This document shows positions 11,185-22,336 of a stretch of 64,000 bases of DNA, one piece after another. The notes under the pieces were generated by a model that was not told the origin of the DNA, did no database searches, and saw only the letters and a program-made list of their open reading frames with translations. Source of the stretch: Volvariella volvacea V23 (lineage: Eukaryota; Basidiomycota; Agaricomycetes; Agaricales; Pluteaceae); contig KB722756.1 in NCBI GenBank assembly GCA_000349905.1, forward strand, positions 269,145 to 333,144, given 5' to 3'. The number at the start of each line of letters is the position of its first letter. Positions within the stretch are counted from its first letter, which is position 1. Position numbers and translations under genes: made by a program.

Positions 11185-14100
11185 CTAGATCCTATTCTGC
11201 AAGCTCCTCGATTTCTTGAGATGCACGAGCTTCTCGACTGCAGTGGCTAGAGGAATGACCTCTCCTCTAGCCTTGGTGCCCACATCATCTCTGTTGCGGA
11301 CGTTGACCGACCGCGCGTCCAGTTCGTCTTGACCGACCACTACGATAGTATGATCAATACCCATAAACAACCAGCCTTGAACACTCGAGAGGAAAAGAAG
11401 CGCACCAAGGATAAAGTTGTATTGCGCAATCTCTCCATTACGGATCTTCTTGGGCAGCGTATTTTCACCGTTATCGACATCCGCGAAGATGCCCAATGAA
11501 GAAAGGGCGTTTGCTACCTCGGATGCGTACTCTTTCTATTGGGCGATACGAATCAGAAACACTCGGCAAAGCAGTGAGGGAAGGACTAACGAATGGCGCT
11601 GCGACGGGGATCACCAACACTTGACGAGGTGACAGCCAGAAGGGCCTATCACACAAAGTTTTCATCGTCAACGGAAATACATAAACCAAAAAAGCCAACA
11701 TACCACTTCCCAGCAAAATGTTCCGTAATAATCGCAATAAACCGCTCCAAACTTCCCAAAATCGCTCGATGAATAATAACAGGTCTCGCCGCCGCCTCGT
11801 CCGCCGACCTATACTTCAGATTGAACCTCTCGGGCAGCTGGAAGTCGAGTTGAATGGTCGCGCATTGGAAGGAGCGTTTCAGGGCGTCCTTGATCGTGAT
11901 GTCGATTTTGGGGCCGTAGAATGCGCCGTCGCCTGGGTTGAGTTCCCATTTGCCGGGGTAGTGCTTTTCAAGTGCTTGTTTGAGTTGCTAGAGGGAGGGA
12001 AAAGGGTTTGGCTTGGAGATATAAAGAGAGGAGGGTGAAGCGGCTTACGTCTTCGGCTACGTTCCAGGTCTCAATGTTACCCAGGAACTTTTCCGGACGA
12101 GTGGATAGCTCAAGGTGGAATTCGAATCCAAAGAGGCCGTAGACGTGTTGCATAAAGTCAAAGAGGGCGCTTATCTCCTCTTCAAGCTAAGCATCAAAAA
12201 GATGTCAACTCTCCTTTCATGGTACACGAATTACGCGGCACGCACCTGCGAAGGCATACAGAAGATATGGGTATCATCTTGAACGAACCTCCTCACTCGA
12301 GTCAATCCGGTAAGAGCACCAGATGCCTCATTTCTATGAATAATACCGAATTCTGCCATTCTAATGGGCAGCTCCTTGTAACTGCGATCTCTCGAATCGA
12401 AGATCAAACAGTGACCAGGGCAGTTCATGGGTTTGAGGGCCCATTTCTCCTTTTCGACATCTAGTGAGAACATGTCGTCCTTGTAGTTTTGCCAGTGTCC
12501 TGAGGTCTCCCAGAGCTTGGTGTTGTACATGTTGGGCGAGATGACTGAGCATGTGGGATAAGGGGTCTGTATAAGCTGAAGGCAATGGATTCTCACCTTC
12601 TTGGTAGCCCCGCTTGAAGTACTCTTCCTGTTATTTAATCAGCGCAAAATCTCTATAGCAAAGCAGTGAGAACCAACCCGCATGAGCTCTACGAGGGTAT
12701 TGTATATCCGTGTGCCATGGGGAAGGAAGAAGCAACTTCCTGGACTAAGCTCGCTGAAGAAGAACAATTCTTGTTCCTACGACATAAATTATTAAGGCCC
12801 TTGCATACTGGCAATATCTCGTACCTTTCCGATCTTTCTGTGATCGCGTTTCGCAGCCTCGGCCAAGAAGGCCTTGTACTCGGTCAATTGCTTCTTATCT
12901 GGGAATGAAATTCCGTAAATGCGTTGCAATGAATCGTTATTGGGGTCTCCCAAAAAGTACGATGCAGAGCTCTACAGTATGGGTGAGTTAAGCAATTGCG
13001 CATCACGGACGTGCACGTGCCTTGGTGACCATCATTGCCTTGATCCTTCCGGTGTGAGGTATATGAGGGCCGACGCAGAGATCAACCATGGGTCCACAAC
13101 GGTAAACGGTGGTAGAGGTGCCATCGGGTATTTTGCTCTCGATGAGGTATTTCTTGTACTTGTTGTACTATACCAAAGTTAGCCGAACGCATACATAGCA
13201 ACTACAAGAGGAGGACTGACGTGGAACATCTTGAGTAGGTTATCCTTTGACACAACCAAGCGCTCAAACTTTTGCTTCTCCTTGATAGCACTCTCGGAGA
13301 CTTTTTCTAAAGCGGGATAATCGGTATTGGTGACGACTCTAGAGCACTAATTAGCCAGCATGATGCCTAGTCGTGGTTGAACACGCACCGATCCTGGATA
13401 GCCATTTCATAGAAGAAGCCTTCGTCCGTCGGAGGGCCAAGACATAGATGGCACCCATAGTGTCGCTCAGCAGCCTCTCCTAGTACATGGGCCGAGGAGT
13501 GCCAGAAAACGCGCTTGCCTGACGCAAAATTGAGCATATAATCTGCTGTGGGGAAGCATGCATACCTTCCGGATGCTCAAAGTCCAACAACTCCAGCTTG
13601 GAAGACTTCTCCAGCGGTCTCTCCAGATCCCACAGCTCTCCGTCGACCTTTGCGATCACAACGCGCTCGGAAAGACTCTTCGACACCTCCTTGGCAATGT
13701 CCATCGGGCTGGTCTCCCAGCTTGTTCCTTTTCGTTCTGAGCCGTCGGGCAGAATGACGGTGATTTCTTCTCGTGGTTGTGCTGCACACGATCGTGTCGT
13801 TAGTTCGCCGAATCACAACGCAACGACATCTCCCACACCTTTGACCCATGAGTCATACTCTGCCTTGAGCTCGTCAAACATTTTGATCCTGTGATCGAAG
13901 AACTCCGGGGGTGGTTGGAGCTAATCACGATCAGAGCCAACATCAGCAACGATGCATCAAGCAACATACCTCCAAGGGATAGCCGGAATCGCTGGCAGCA
14001 GCCTTTGCTTTCTTGCCGTCCTTCTGCTTCTTCGAGTCACTGCCTATCGCGGCATGCTCGCTGGTGAGCGCAGGGATCTGGGCAGGTTGTGCGGTGGAGT

Positions 14101-14266
14101 GGACGGGGGTGGCCATGTGTCTGGTCAGCGTTCGTTGGGCAAAGTCGCGATGAGGAAGATGGGGAGGGGAGTGGACGTGGCAATTGATTAGGGTGGATTG
14201 GAATCGCAAGATTTGTCGTCGATGAAGCGGCTGAATTCGATTCAGCAACCGTGATACAACCGCCAT
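11185..14266 (-). CDS. threonyl-tRNA synthetase, possible dual cytosolic/mitochondrial start
   Basis: This class II synthetase charges tRNA-Thr. Fifteen exons join in phase: 14266-13970, 13920-13839, 13781-13566, 13518-13389, 13338-13221, 13167-13021, 12971-12825, 12776-12678, 12627-12597, 12544-12246, 12186-12049, 11987-11704, 11645-11591, 11535-11406, 11339-11185. The product is 775 residues from 14266, or 725 from the in-frame ATG at 14116. In order come a TGS domain ([13 protein letters not shown]), the editing/SAD domain with HSSAH, the catalytic core ([33 protein letters not shown], and motif 3 around RAILGSFERF), and the anticodon domain ([34 protein letters not shown]). The first 50 residues (start [17 protein letters not shown]) resemble a mitochondrial presequence. 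One intron (13020-12972) has a GC donor. The open frame runs on to another ATG at 14431, so the true start needs transcript data. No disabling change was seen. Confidence 0.95.
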
Positions 14267-14624
14267 CCAAAAATTGTCCTCAATTAATTTATTTGCCTGC
14301 GAGTCACAACCAACTTTCCCCTCAAAAAGTCCGGCGCTGCTGGTCACTTTTGCCGGTGTTTTCCGCAAATAGAAGGTGCAATGCGGAGAGTCGAAGGAAT
14401 GGTGGGCTTTTGTGGCGAAAAGTTTGCTCATTCCGGCTAATTTAGCCGTTCATTTTCTAGCCCTGACCATCTGACTCTGATCAATTGCCATATGCGGAAT
14501 GCATTATCTTATCTCCCAAGCTACGGTGGCGGATTCACGATGGAACAAGTAGAGAATAGTATTCTATGTCGTACGAACAAGGCTGGTGGGATTCAGGACG
14601 CGCTGCGATCCCAAAATACTGTAA
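14267..14624. other. intergenic region
   Basis: About 360 bp between the threonyl-tRNA synthetase start and the synthase 2 stop. It must hold the synthetase promoter. The frame of the synthetase stays open to 14431. Confidence 0.45.
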
Positions 14625-16010
14625 TCAACTACCACTGGCAGCGGCTTTGGGCAACAACTTGATGATCCCTTCCCTCCTTATTTTGGGCCCTTCAGTTCCA
14701 AAGTATCTCTCACTCTCAAAACACCAAGAATAATGACCTACAACCCATAATCCTAACCCATCAGCATATTCCCGAAGTCTACGACCTTTCCCACCATCCA
14801 ACTCCCTTCCTGCATCAGAGAACGTGGGCACCAATCTCTGGTAATTCTCGAGGAATGTACGCTCGCAATTTGCGTGGTACCCCTCTACCCACTTCAATGC
14901 GCCGTGAATGTCGACGTTCAGTTCCCTCATCACAATCGTGAGAATGTTGTGAGCATCATCTCCTCTAGCTTGCTCGATGTTGTACGACAAGACGTCCTAA
15001 CGTTGCGCAGCTGGTGAGCATCTCGGCCGCCCTAACTGTGAAATAAATTACTCACGTTATCAAGGATCGTCATGTCTGTTATGGCGAATATCATGGCCTC
15101 AAGAGTAGGGTCATTCAAATACTCTGCCGGCAACCTAGACTCGGCCTTGGACACATCCTGAACATCTGGAATCTCGAGTAGCACCAATGAAGGTCGGACG
15201 GCGATCGTCAACCTGCGAACAGAGAGATATTCTTGGATGGATCTGACATGTCCATCATCTCTGTCCTTTGCGCGAGTAGCCAGAGCTTGGGCATAATCAC
15301 CAAACTTGTTGACGAATCGTCGTGCTGATGTTGGTGGGATTCCACCTGTCTGCAATGCATTCGCCCAGAACCTTGTGAGGTAGACAAGGCCAGGGTGAGA
15401 ATAGTACAAACGGGATGACAGATCCGTCACTCACTGTCTGGTCATTTCACCTAGAATGACCTCCCCATCCGGGCGAGGTTTGAATGGGTTCCTCAACGCG
15501 TCTTTCATAATATCCGCTTGCTTTTGGACTTCTTCACCATCTCCAATGTCGGAGAAGTGATCGAACATGAAGTAGAGATTCATAAGATCACAAGCGATTC
15601 GAGCCTTGGCTACACCCAAAAGTCAGCCACCAGCCGCGACGTCAATAATCGTGGCTATACATTTATCAAGTCGGGGCCACAATAACGCTGCAGCAAGGCC
15701 TGGAAATAGGTAAGTACAGGATGTTACTGACCTATTTGGACTCACTAAAATCGCAGGCCTCGAATCTAGCCTGGCGTTTCTCGCTGAGACACTGGAAACT
15801 GCGAATCCATGCATTAGAACCTTGCTTAGCCTCCTGATAGTATGGATTCAAGGTGTGCGGCCAAGGCCAGTTCTTGTATACCTTGGGTGGCTGGATGCTG
15901 GTCTGCTCTGCAGCAATCTCGCCAGGACCTTCACTGAGGTGCGTGGCTGCAGCTGGTAAGGCATCGAGAGAGCTGGGTTTAGCAGAGGGCAGAGTTGCCA
16001 GAGATGTCAT
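14625..16010 (-). CDS. sesquiterpene synthase 2 (intact)
   Basis: A close paralogue of synthase 1 with the same reaction class. Five exons (16010-15746, 15699-15661, 15609-15435, 15371-15056, 14996-14625) join in phase to 388 residues. The aspartate motif is D118-H-F-S-D122, again with His in the second position. The NSE motif spans the last intron as N265-D-V-L-S269-Y-N-I-E273. [16 protein letters not shown] and SERYFG match the phosphate-sensing arginine and the RY pair of the family. Intron positions and phases equal those of synthase 1, so the two arose by duplication. Exon 4 is slightly longer, adding residues before the YLNDPTLE segment. The start MTSLATLP is the first ATG of the frame, aligned with the synthase 1 start. 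No lesion seen. Confidence 0.92.
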
Positions 16011-16931
16011 GGCGAAGTATGAGATGATTAGTTGGCAAGAGCTCGAGAATTTGATGAGGAATGTTGCTGCTCGAGACTCCCCTTTTATACAGTTCAGAAC
16101 TGTTTCTACAGTCCGTGTTGAGCCCCCCTGCGTTGGATAAAACGGAGTTGTAGTGTCATTAGAATATTCACCGATTCCCGCTTACAGGTGCTCACAAGGC
16201 CCCTATCTCACACTGCCAGGCGCGATGACAGCCAAATATTCAGATACCGAGCACTAAGTGCATGTCATGCGTCGTGTGCCCCATTGCTGTGTATGACAAA
16301 CGATTAGAATCAGTCCCCATGGTCCTTTGAAAAATTGTGTGATAGACACTCCCCCCGTGAGGCCGTCGAATAAGGATTCGAACTCGTTATAGATGTAGCC
16401 ACTGACATCAAGCTGTTGTTGCTCCAATGATCTCCTAGGCACGGGCCAATTAAGAGGCCGTTTTATTAACGGTAAAACGGTTAGTGCAGCCCGGCGGATT
16501 ATAGCCATCGTATCAAAAGAAGGGAATGGACATGGTTGGCACTCTCAATGGTCGAGGCACGATATAAGAATAGGCGCCTTGATCTTTTCCCAGAATCGAT
16601 GCCGATTCCACCCCGGATGGACTGTGACATGGCTTCTAGCGCCGTGCTTTAGCCACTTACTGTATGCTCACAGGTGGAATCGGAGGCGTGGAAGCACCTT
16701 CCACCCGGCGGGTTCCATGCCAGACTACTGTCCCCATCAGCTTCCTCACGCCATGCCTAGACATTGATTATAGAAAGGTACCGGGTGTATTAAAGTTCTG
16801 TCCGCATCAAACAATTAGTGTTAGATGTATGTAGTAGGAACTTTCCGCGTCATTGAAGTTGTCAGAGACGGAGTATTGGCTCGCACCACGAGCTTCGAAA
16901 GAATCCAAATATCTTGGGACGGAGTTCTCGT
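16011..16931. other. intergenic region
   Basis: Promoter side of synthase 2. An 84-codon minus-strand open frame (16508-16254) is present but has no recognisable domain and is probably chance. Nothing else was seen. Confidence 0.4.
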
Positions 16932-17180
16932 GGTCCGGCGACTTGGAATGTTGCCAATATCCACTCAAGGCAGGTGATTCCTTCAAAAGTTCCTGGCCAC
17001 TTCTGGCGGTTTGGGGTATCCTGGTGCAGTCTTACGTAGAATATCATTCAAACAAATACACCTTCAACAGCTCAGCATAGCACTACATCCCTTTATATCG
17101 TAAGTACAATGCAAAGAACCTCCGGTGGATATGGAGAAAGGACGCGCCGCGTCCACGCAACCCATACAGTCAATTATCAC
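16932..17180. repeat. duplicated terpene-synthase 3' flank (copy 2)
   Basis: Counterpart of 8570-8830, just downstream of the synthase 3 pseudogene. Similarity continues through a tatggagaaaggacgcg-like block to the synthase stop region, and a shorter similar block precedes the synthase 2 stop near 14600. Confidence 0.6.
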
Positions 17181-18433
17181 TGCCAACGGAGGCCGCTTTT
17201 TGCAGCAACTCGATAACCGTCCTTCGGCCCTTCAGTCCCAAAATATCTCCCACTCTCGAAACACCAAGAATAGTGGCCTACAACCAACACCCCAAGCCCA
17301 TCTACATGTTCACGGAGTCTACGGCCTCTCCCACTATCTAATTCCCTTGCCGCACTAGACAACATTGGAACTAGTCTTTGATAAATTTCGAGGAAGGTAC
17401 GTTCACAGTTCGCGTGATATTCTTCTACCCATTTGAGCGCGCCGTGAATATTGATACCTAGCTCTCTCATTATGATTGTGAGGATATTATGAGCGTCATC
17501 TCCTCGAGCTTGTTCGATGTTATAGGATAAGACATCCTGAAGAACCAGCGATCAGCGCTCTAGTCGTCGCATTAAGAATTTAGTTACTTGCATTGTCAAG
17601 AATTGCCATATATATAACAGCGAGCATCAGAACTTCAAGCATAGGATCGTTGTCCTGAGCATCCAGAACCTCAAACAATGCCAACGAGGGTCGGACAGCG
17701 ATGGTCAACCTGCGAACGGACATGTACTCTTAAATAGACCTGACGCGCCCACCGTCTCTGTCTCTGGCACGAGTAGCCAGAGATTGGGCGTAATCACCGA
17801 ACTTGTTAACGAATCGTCGTGCCGATGTTGGAGGAATCCCTCCGGTTTATAATGCATTCGACCAGAACCTTTTCACATAGACAGAAGTGCGAGATGAGAA
17901 TAGAAGTACTGAATGATTAGCTTGTCACTCACTGTCTGGTCATTTCGCCGAAGATCTCCGATATCGGAGAAGTGATCAAACATAAAGTAGAGGTTCGTAA
18001 GATCACAAGCAATCCGAGCTTTTGCTGTGGTCAGGGCGCTAAATCAATCACAGGTCGTAGTGAAAGACAAGGGTACTGAAGCCACACCTTTATCAAGCTT
18101 GGGCCAGAGTAGCGCAGCAGCAAGACCTAGAGATGATAAGTACAGAACACCGTGAGCGCATCCTGACTTACTGAAGTTGCAAGCTTCAAATTTAGCCTGA
18201 CGTTTCTCGCTCAGGCAGCGGAAATTACGCATCCAGGTGTTAGATTCTTGCCTAGCTTCTTGATAGTGTAGATTCAAGGTACATGGCCAGGGCCAATTGT
18301 CGTAGACCTTGGGCAGTCGAATGACGACCTGCTCTGCAGAATGACGACTCGACATCCCACTGAGCGAGGGTACCGCATCGTCGAGAGAGCTAGGCTTGAA
18401 AGAGGGTGCATTTTCAGCAGTGAGAGTCGACAT
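17165..18433 (-). pseudogene. sesquiterpene synthase 3 pseudogene (recent)
   Basis: The third copy in the array keeps the exon order and most sequence of synthase 2, including [10 protein letters not shown], the [14 protein letters not shown] part of the NSE motif and the ESGRYFG C-terminus. It cannot be translated. About 85 bp of exon 3 is missing after the aspartate motif (near 17955), which also shifts the frame. Two stop codons interrupt exon 4: TAA at 17849-17847 where synthase 2 has CAG, and TAA at 17733-17731 where it has CAA. A stretch before the NSE motif is shortened. The donor after the NSE asparagine is GCAAGT rather than GTGAGT, and the last ~15 codons are shifted. The N-terminal exon from MSTLTAEN (18433) is open. 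Mostly intact sequence suggests recent death. Confidence 0.9.
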
Positions 18434-18606
18434 GATGAGCAGCACAGGTGTGAAGACGAAGGTTGTTGAAATTCGAGGCGCTAGTCCTTTGCACTCTTAT
18501 ACCTTTCTTTCCTTGCCCATCTCCATCGGCCATGAGAAAGCCAGCACTCCATACGAGGTTTATATCTCAGGAGAACAACAAAGGCCATCCACTTGCAGTA
18601 GATCCG

Positions 18607-18706
18607 NNNNNNNNNNNNNNNNNNNNNNNNNNNNNNNNNNNNNNNNNNNNNNNNNNNNNNNNNNNNNNNNNNNNNNNNNNNNNNNNNNNNNNNNNNNNNN
18701 NNNNNN
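18607..18706. other. assembly gap (100 N)
   Basis: Exactly 100 N, the conventional placeholder for a gap of unknown size between joined contigs. Order and distance across it are therefore uncertain. Confidence 0.98.
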
Positions 18707-20028
18707 AGTCGTATAATATCCACACATCAAACTCTTGGATTGGTAGAGGGAAAAGATCGAATGGTGATATGTTGATTGTACATATGATAGACGTTATTGC
18801 GTGCCCAGGAAATTTCGGGGGTTGAAGGAGTTTTGCCACCGGAAAACGAGAAAATTAGAGTTAAAGGGCAGCATCGCTTGACCAGTACCTCTTGATTGCA
18901 AGTGGTAGGGCACCAAGACCCATGTTGCCTTGGTCCTCAAAATCTCTGTGTTCACGCCGACCGCACCTGTAGCTGTATCATGTTGTCATCAACATCGTAG
19001 GCTTGGTTTTGCGCTGACATACCATGGGATTCAGAGTACCAAATAAAAATCCAGTTCTAACCACATTGAGTGAACAGAATCAAATCGAATATCGCAAATA
19101 GCAAAGTGTAAGTTGGTAGTCTACCTTGCATGGTTATTTTATCTCAAGCCGTCAAAGTACTTGGCCCTCGCCAACGGGTTTGACGGATTTTCGTTGAGGA
19201 CACGAGAATGGGTAAGATACAACATTTTAGTGCTCAGATCTTGTGGGAGTCGGCATCAAATCGATGTTACCACACGGTGGCCATCGAGGACAGGATCGTC
19301 GGAAATTGGTTTGTCGTATGACAACTGATTGGGAGAAGCACCAAGAGAACTCTCTACAGTAATATAGCGGAGCGAACAGACGTTTTGCAGCACAAACGCA
19401 TTAGCAAGTAGATGAACCACCGTAAAAGTCCCTACCGTTGTCGTGTGTTGTGACTACAAGCGCCAATCACCCACTAGTCCAGCCAAGAAAGGCTGGACCA
19501 GAAGGAATGGTGCTTACTGATCGATTGACGTTCTACATGGCTCCTAATCGAAATCTCCAATTTCAGATGTTTGCATCTCTTCTATACTCAATACACTTGA
19601 TTTCGATCCCTCAAGCCACAGCAGCGTTGATACACCGTCAGCTGGCGCCTGCAGGCGTACCCCGCGTAACCCGGTGTCCATGGCGTCTGCCCTAGTCCGG
19701 CGCTATGCCAGCCACAGGGAGTTCGTTCGTTGTCAAGCAGAGCGCGATAAACGTCGGGGTCGACGTCGAGGCCGACATCGGATGTTGACGGCAAAGGTTA
19801 ATTAGCATTTATTTAATTCGGTCCAAATTAAGTATTCAGGCAGCATGTCATCCAAGCCCTGCACTTTGTCCCCTGCCAACCCTCGTCCCGTTGACGCGGC
19901 ATCGCGCTCAGCTCTTACGTTCCTCAATAACGCCCATTCTCTTTTTTTCTCTTTTCCAACATTGCCAGCGCCAGCGGCGGGGGACGCTTCACCGTCCTGG
20001 GTCCGGCTAAAAAGTCTGTGGTTTCACG
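18707..20028. other. intergenic region
   Basis: No gene could be supported. A minus-strand reading near 18975-18870 (with GVNTEI) follows a possible acceptor and might be a truncated exon cut by the gap, but it has no family signature. The right end must hold the GT90 promoter. Confidence 0.35.
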
Positions 20029-22336
20029 ATGCTCACCGCATTTCCACGTCGCTCTTTCCGACGACCTGCCGTCATCGTCTTGGTTTTCTTCTCTTTGGCT
20101 CTGCTCTTGAGCTATCTCCGTGACTCGTCTGTGGCTAGCGCTCCTCGATTCCCATTACCACGCTCTAAACCGGCTCATACAGTCACTGTATTCAAAACAC
20201 GTACAGCGTGGGCTCGGACGACACGTACGGTCATAGCAGGCGGTGCACAACAAACTGAACCCCCTTCGACGGAAGCGAGTGAGGAACCTTCAAATGGAAA
20301 CCAAGCGCAAGATTCAAGCTCGAGAGAAGACGTCGAAGTACCGTTTATAAAACCGAAGAAGCACAAGGCCGCCTTGGCCAATCATCTGTATCGGTCTGAT
20401 GGCCTGGTTCAGGTTCACCCCGACGGTTCACATCCTATCTACGAGTTGGTGAAGCGGGCGGAGAAGGAATGGCAGAGAAGGTTGGATAGAGCGAGTAAAA
20501 CGCTTGATGAGGCCGTCAAAGAGTATGAGAGGAGGTATAAGAGGCCACCGCCCCTCGGATTTGACGATTGGTGCGTACTTTTTTCTCAAATCGGATCAGT
20601 ATCATGCATATATTTAGCTGACCTCATTGTGGGCGTAGGTGGGCTTATGTGCAGGAGAACAATGTGCAACTTCCCGATGAGTATGATAGAATCTATCAAG
20701 ACCTCGAGCCGTATTGGGGTATGGATCCAAATGACCTTCAAGCACTTCAACACGAATGGGAAGCACACGCAGACTCGTATACAATAGGCAAAGTGGCCGA
20801 TGGGAAGCTACAGATCCTCAACCATACTCTTCCGTACGACGAGAAATCACGGACAAACCTCATGTGGGGTGGACGGCAAATCGTGGAGATGCTAGAGGAT
20901 GTTCAAGAGTATATCCCGCCCTTTAGGGCGATATTCTCCCCCCACGATAATCCAAACTTGCATATCGACTGGGAGTTGAGGCAGATGGCGATCAAAGCCG
21001 CCGCCGCGGGTAAATGTATGCGTGCCATTTTCTCCTAGTTTACCTGCATCTCACCAGGACAATAGATATCGACATCAAGAATCCTCCAGAAGTCAAACTG
21101 CACGGTTGGATATCCTCATGCGACCCGCGCTCACCTGCATGGCGAGATCCTATATCATGGAACACTTCCCCGCCACCTCCCAACGAAAACACCCCTAAAA
21201 CCTTTATATATGACCACCGCCTCGCCATGGACCCATGCATACACCCCTCGCATCTACTGTTGCATGGCCAATTCATTTCCCATCACACAGGCCCCGTCCC
21301 CCATCGATTCATGCCACCCCAGTTTTCGTACTGTGCAACAACTCTGCATCACGACATTCTGCCAGCCAATGCCATGAATTGGGTTGAAGACGTGTCGAGA
21401 GACGACGACCCCGAATTCCGAATGAAGAAGGAAGAGAGACTGCAATGGCGCGGAACCAACACGGGCATATGGCACGCGAAAGGCAAAAGGTGGTGGGACG
21501 CACAACGGGTTCGCCTCATCCGTTGGGCTGAGACCGTAGAGAATCCAGTACCAGGGACGTCACGCCACGTGGGCGTTAATGGGGACGAAGAGGAGGTGTA
21601 CTATTATGGCGATAATGTGACGGTGTTGCCGCCTTGGACGAACGAAGGAGAAAGGTTGGGAGCGTTTGTTCGGGATAAGAGGTCGAAATGGGCTCCGGCG
21701 ATGTTGGACGTCGCGTTTGCAGGCGAACCGAACAGTTGCGAGAAGGAGACTTGCAGTGTGTTGAGGAGGACGTATGAGTATAGGAGGGCACATAATATCA
21801 AGGCCCAGGGGCAATATAAGTATATCCTTGACGTGAGTCCTTACAATGCCAGTAGCATTGTCGTGAGTTCTTAGGCTTCCTTTAGGTCGACGGGAACGGC
21901 TGGTCCTCTCGCTTCAAAAGACTAATAACGACCAACTCGCTGATATTCAAGTCAACAATATACCCCGAATGGTATCTCGACCGGATAATGCCCTGGGTTC
22001 ACTACGTTCCCGTGAAACTGGACTTGACGGACTTGTACGACTCTTTGGCGTTCTTTAGAGGTGATCCGAGTGGGAGAGGGGCACATGAAGATATGGCGGA
22101 GAAGATTGCAAAGGCGGGGAGGGAGTGGAGTTTGAAGTTTTGGAGGAAGGAAGATTTGGTGGCGTATAATTTCAGGTGAGGAGTGGTTCCTTGACTACAT
22201 CGAGATGTTTTACTGAGGATTGGTTGTTAGGCTGTTCTTGGAGTACGCGAGGGTAATGAGCCCGCAGAGAGACCAGATGTCTTATGTCCATTTGACCTCG
22301 GGCGAGAAGCAGGATAAGAAACGAGGAGCAACATAA
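20029..22336 (+). CDS. GT90 family glycosyltransferase (CAP10/CAP59-like), type II membrane protein
   Basis: A Golgi-type glycosyltransferase of family 90, whose fungal members act on capsule or cell-wall glycans, often as xylosyltransferases. Five exons (20029-20570, 20639-21009, 21066-21832, 21886-22175, 22231-22336) join in phase to 691 residues. After a basic N-terminus, residues about 14-30 (AVIVLVFFSLALLLSYL) form a single membrane anchor. A Ser/Glu-rich stem and a basic helical region (RAEKEWQRRLDRASKTLDEA) follow. The C-terminal CAP10 domain shows YKYILDVDGNGWSSRFKRL, NSLIFKSTIYPEWY and VHYVPVKLDLTDLYD, the nucleotide-sugar signature of the family. The start is the first ATG before the anchor. 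No lesion seen. Substrate is unknown. Confidence 0.9.

Noticed and set aside
16300..16450. GAGTTCGAATCC on the minus strand, resembling a tRNA B box
   Set aside because: The bases beside it do not form a T stem, and no A box or acceptor stem fits.
16254..16508. 84-codon minus-strand frame between synthase 2 and synthase 3
   Set aside because: Short, unspliced, with no family signature.
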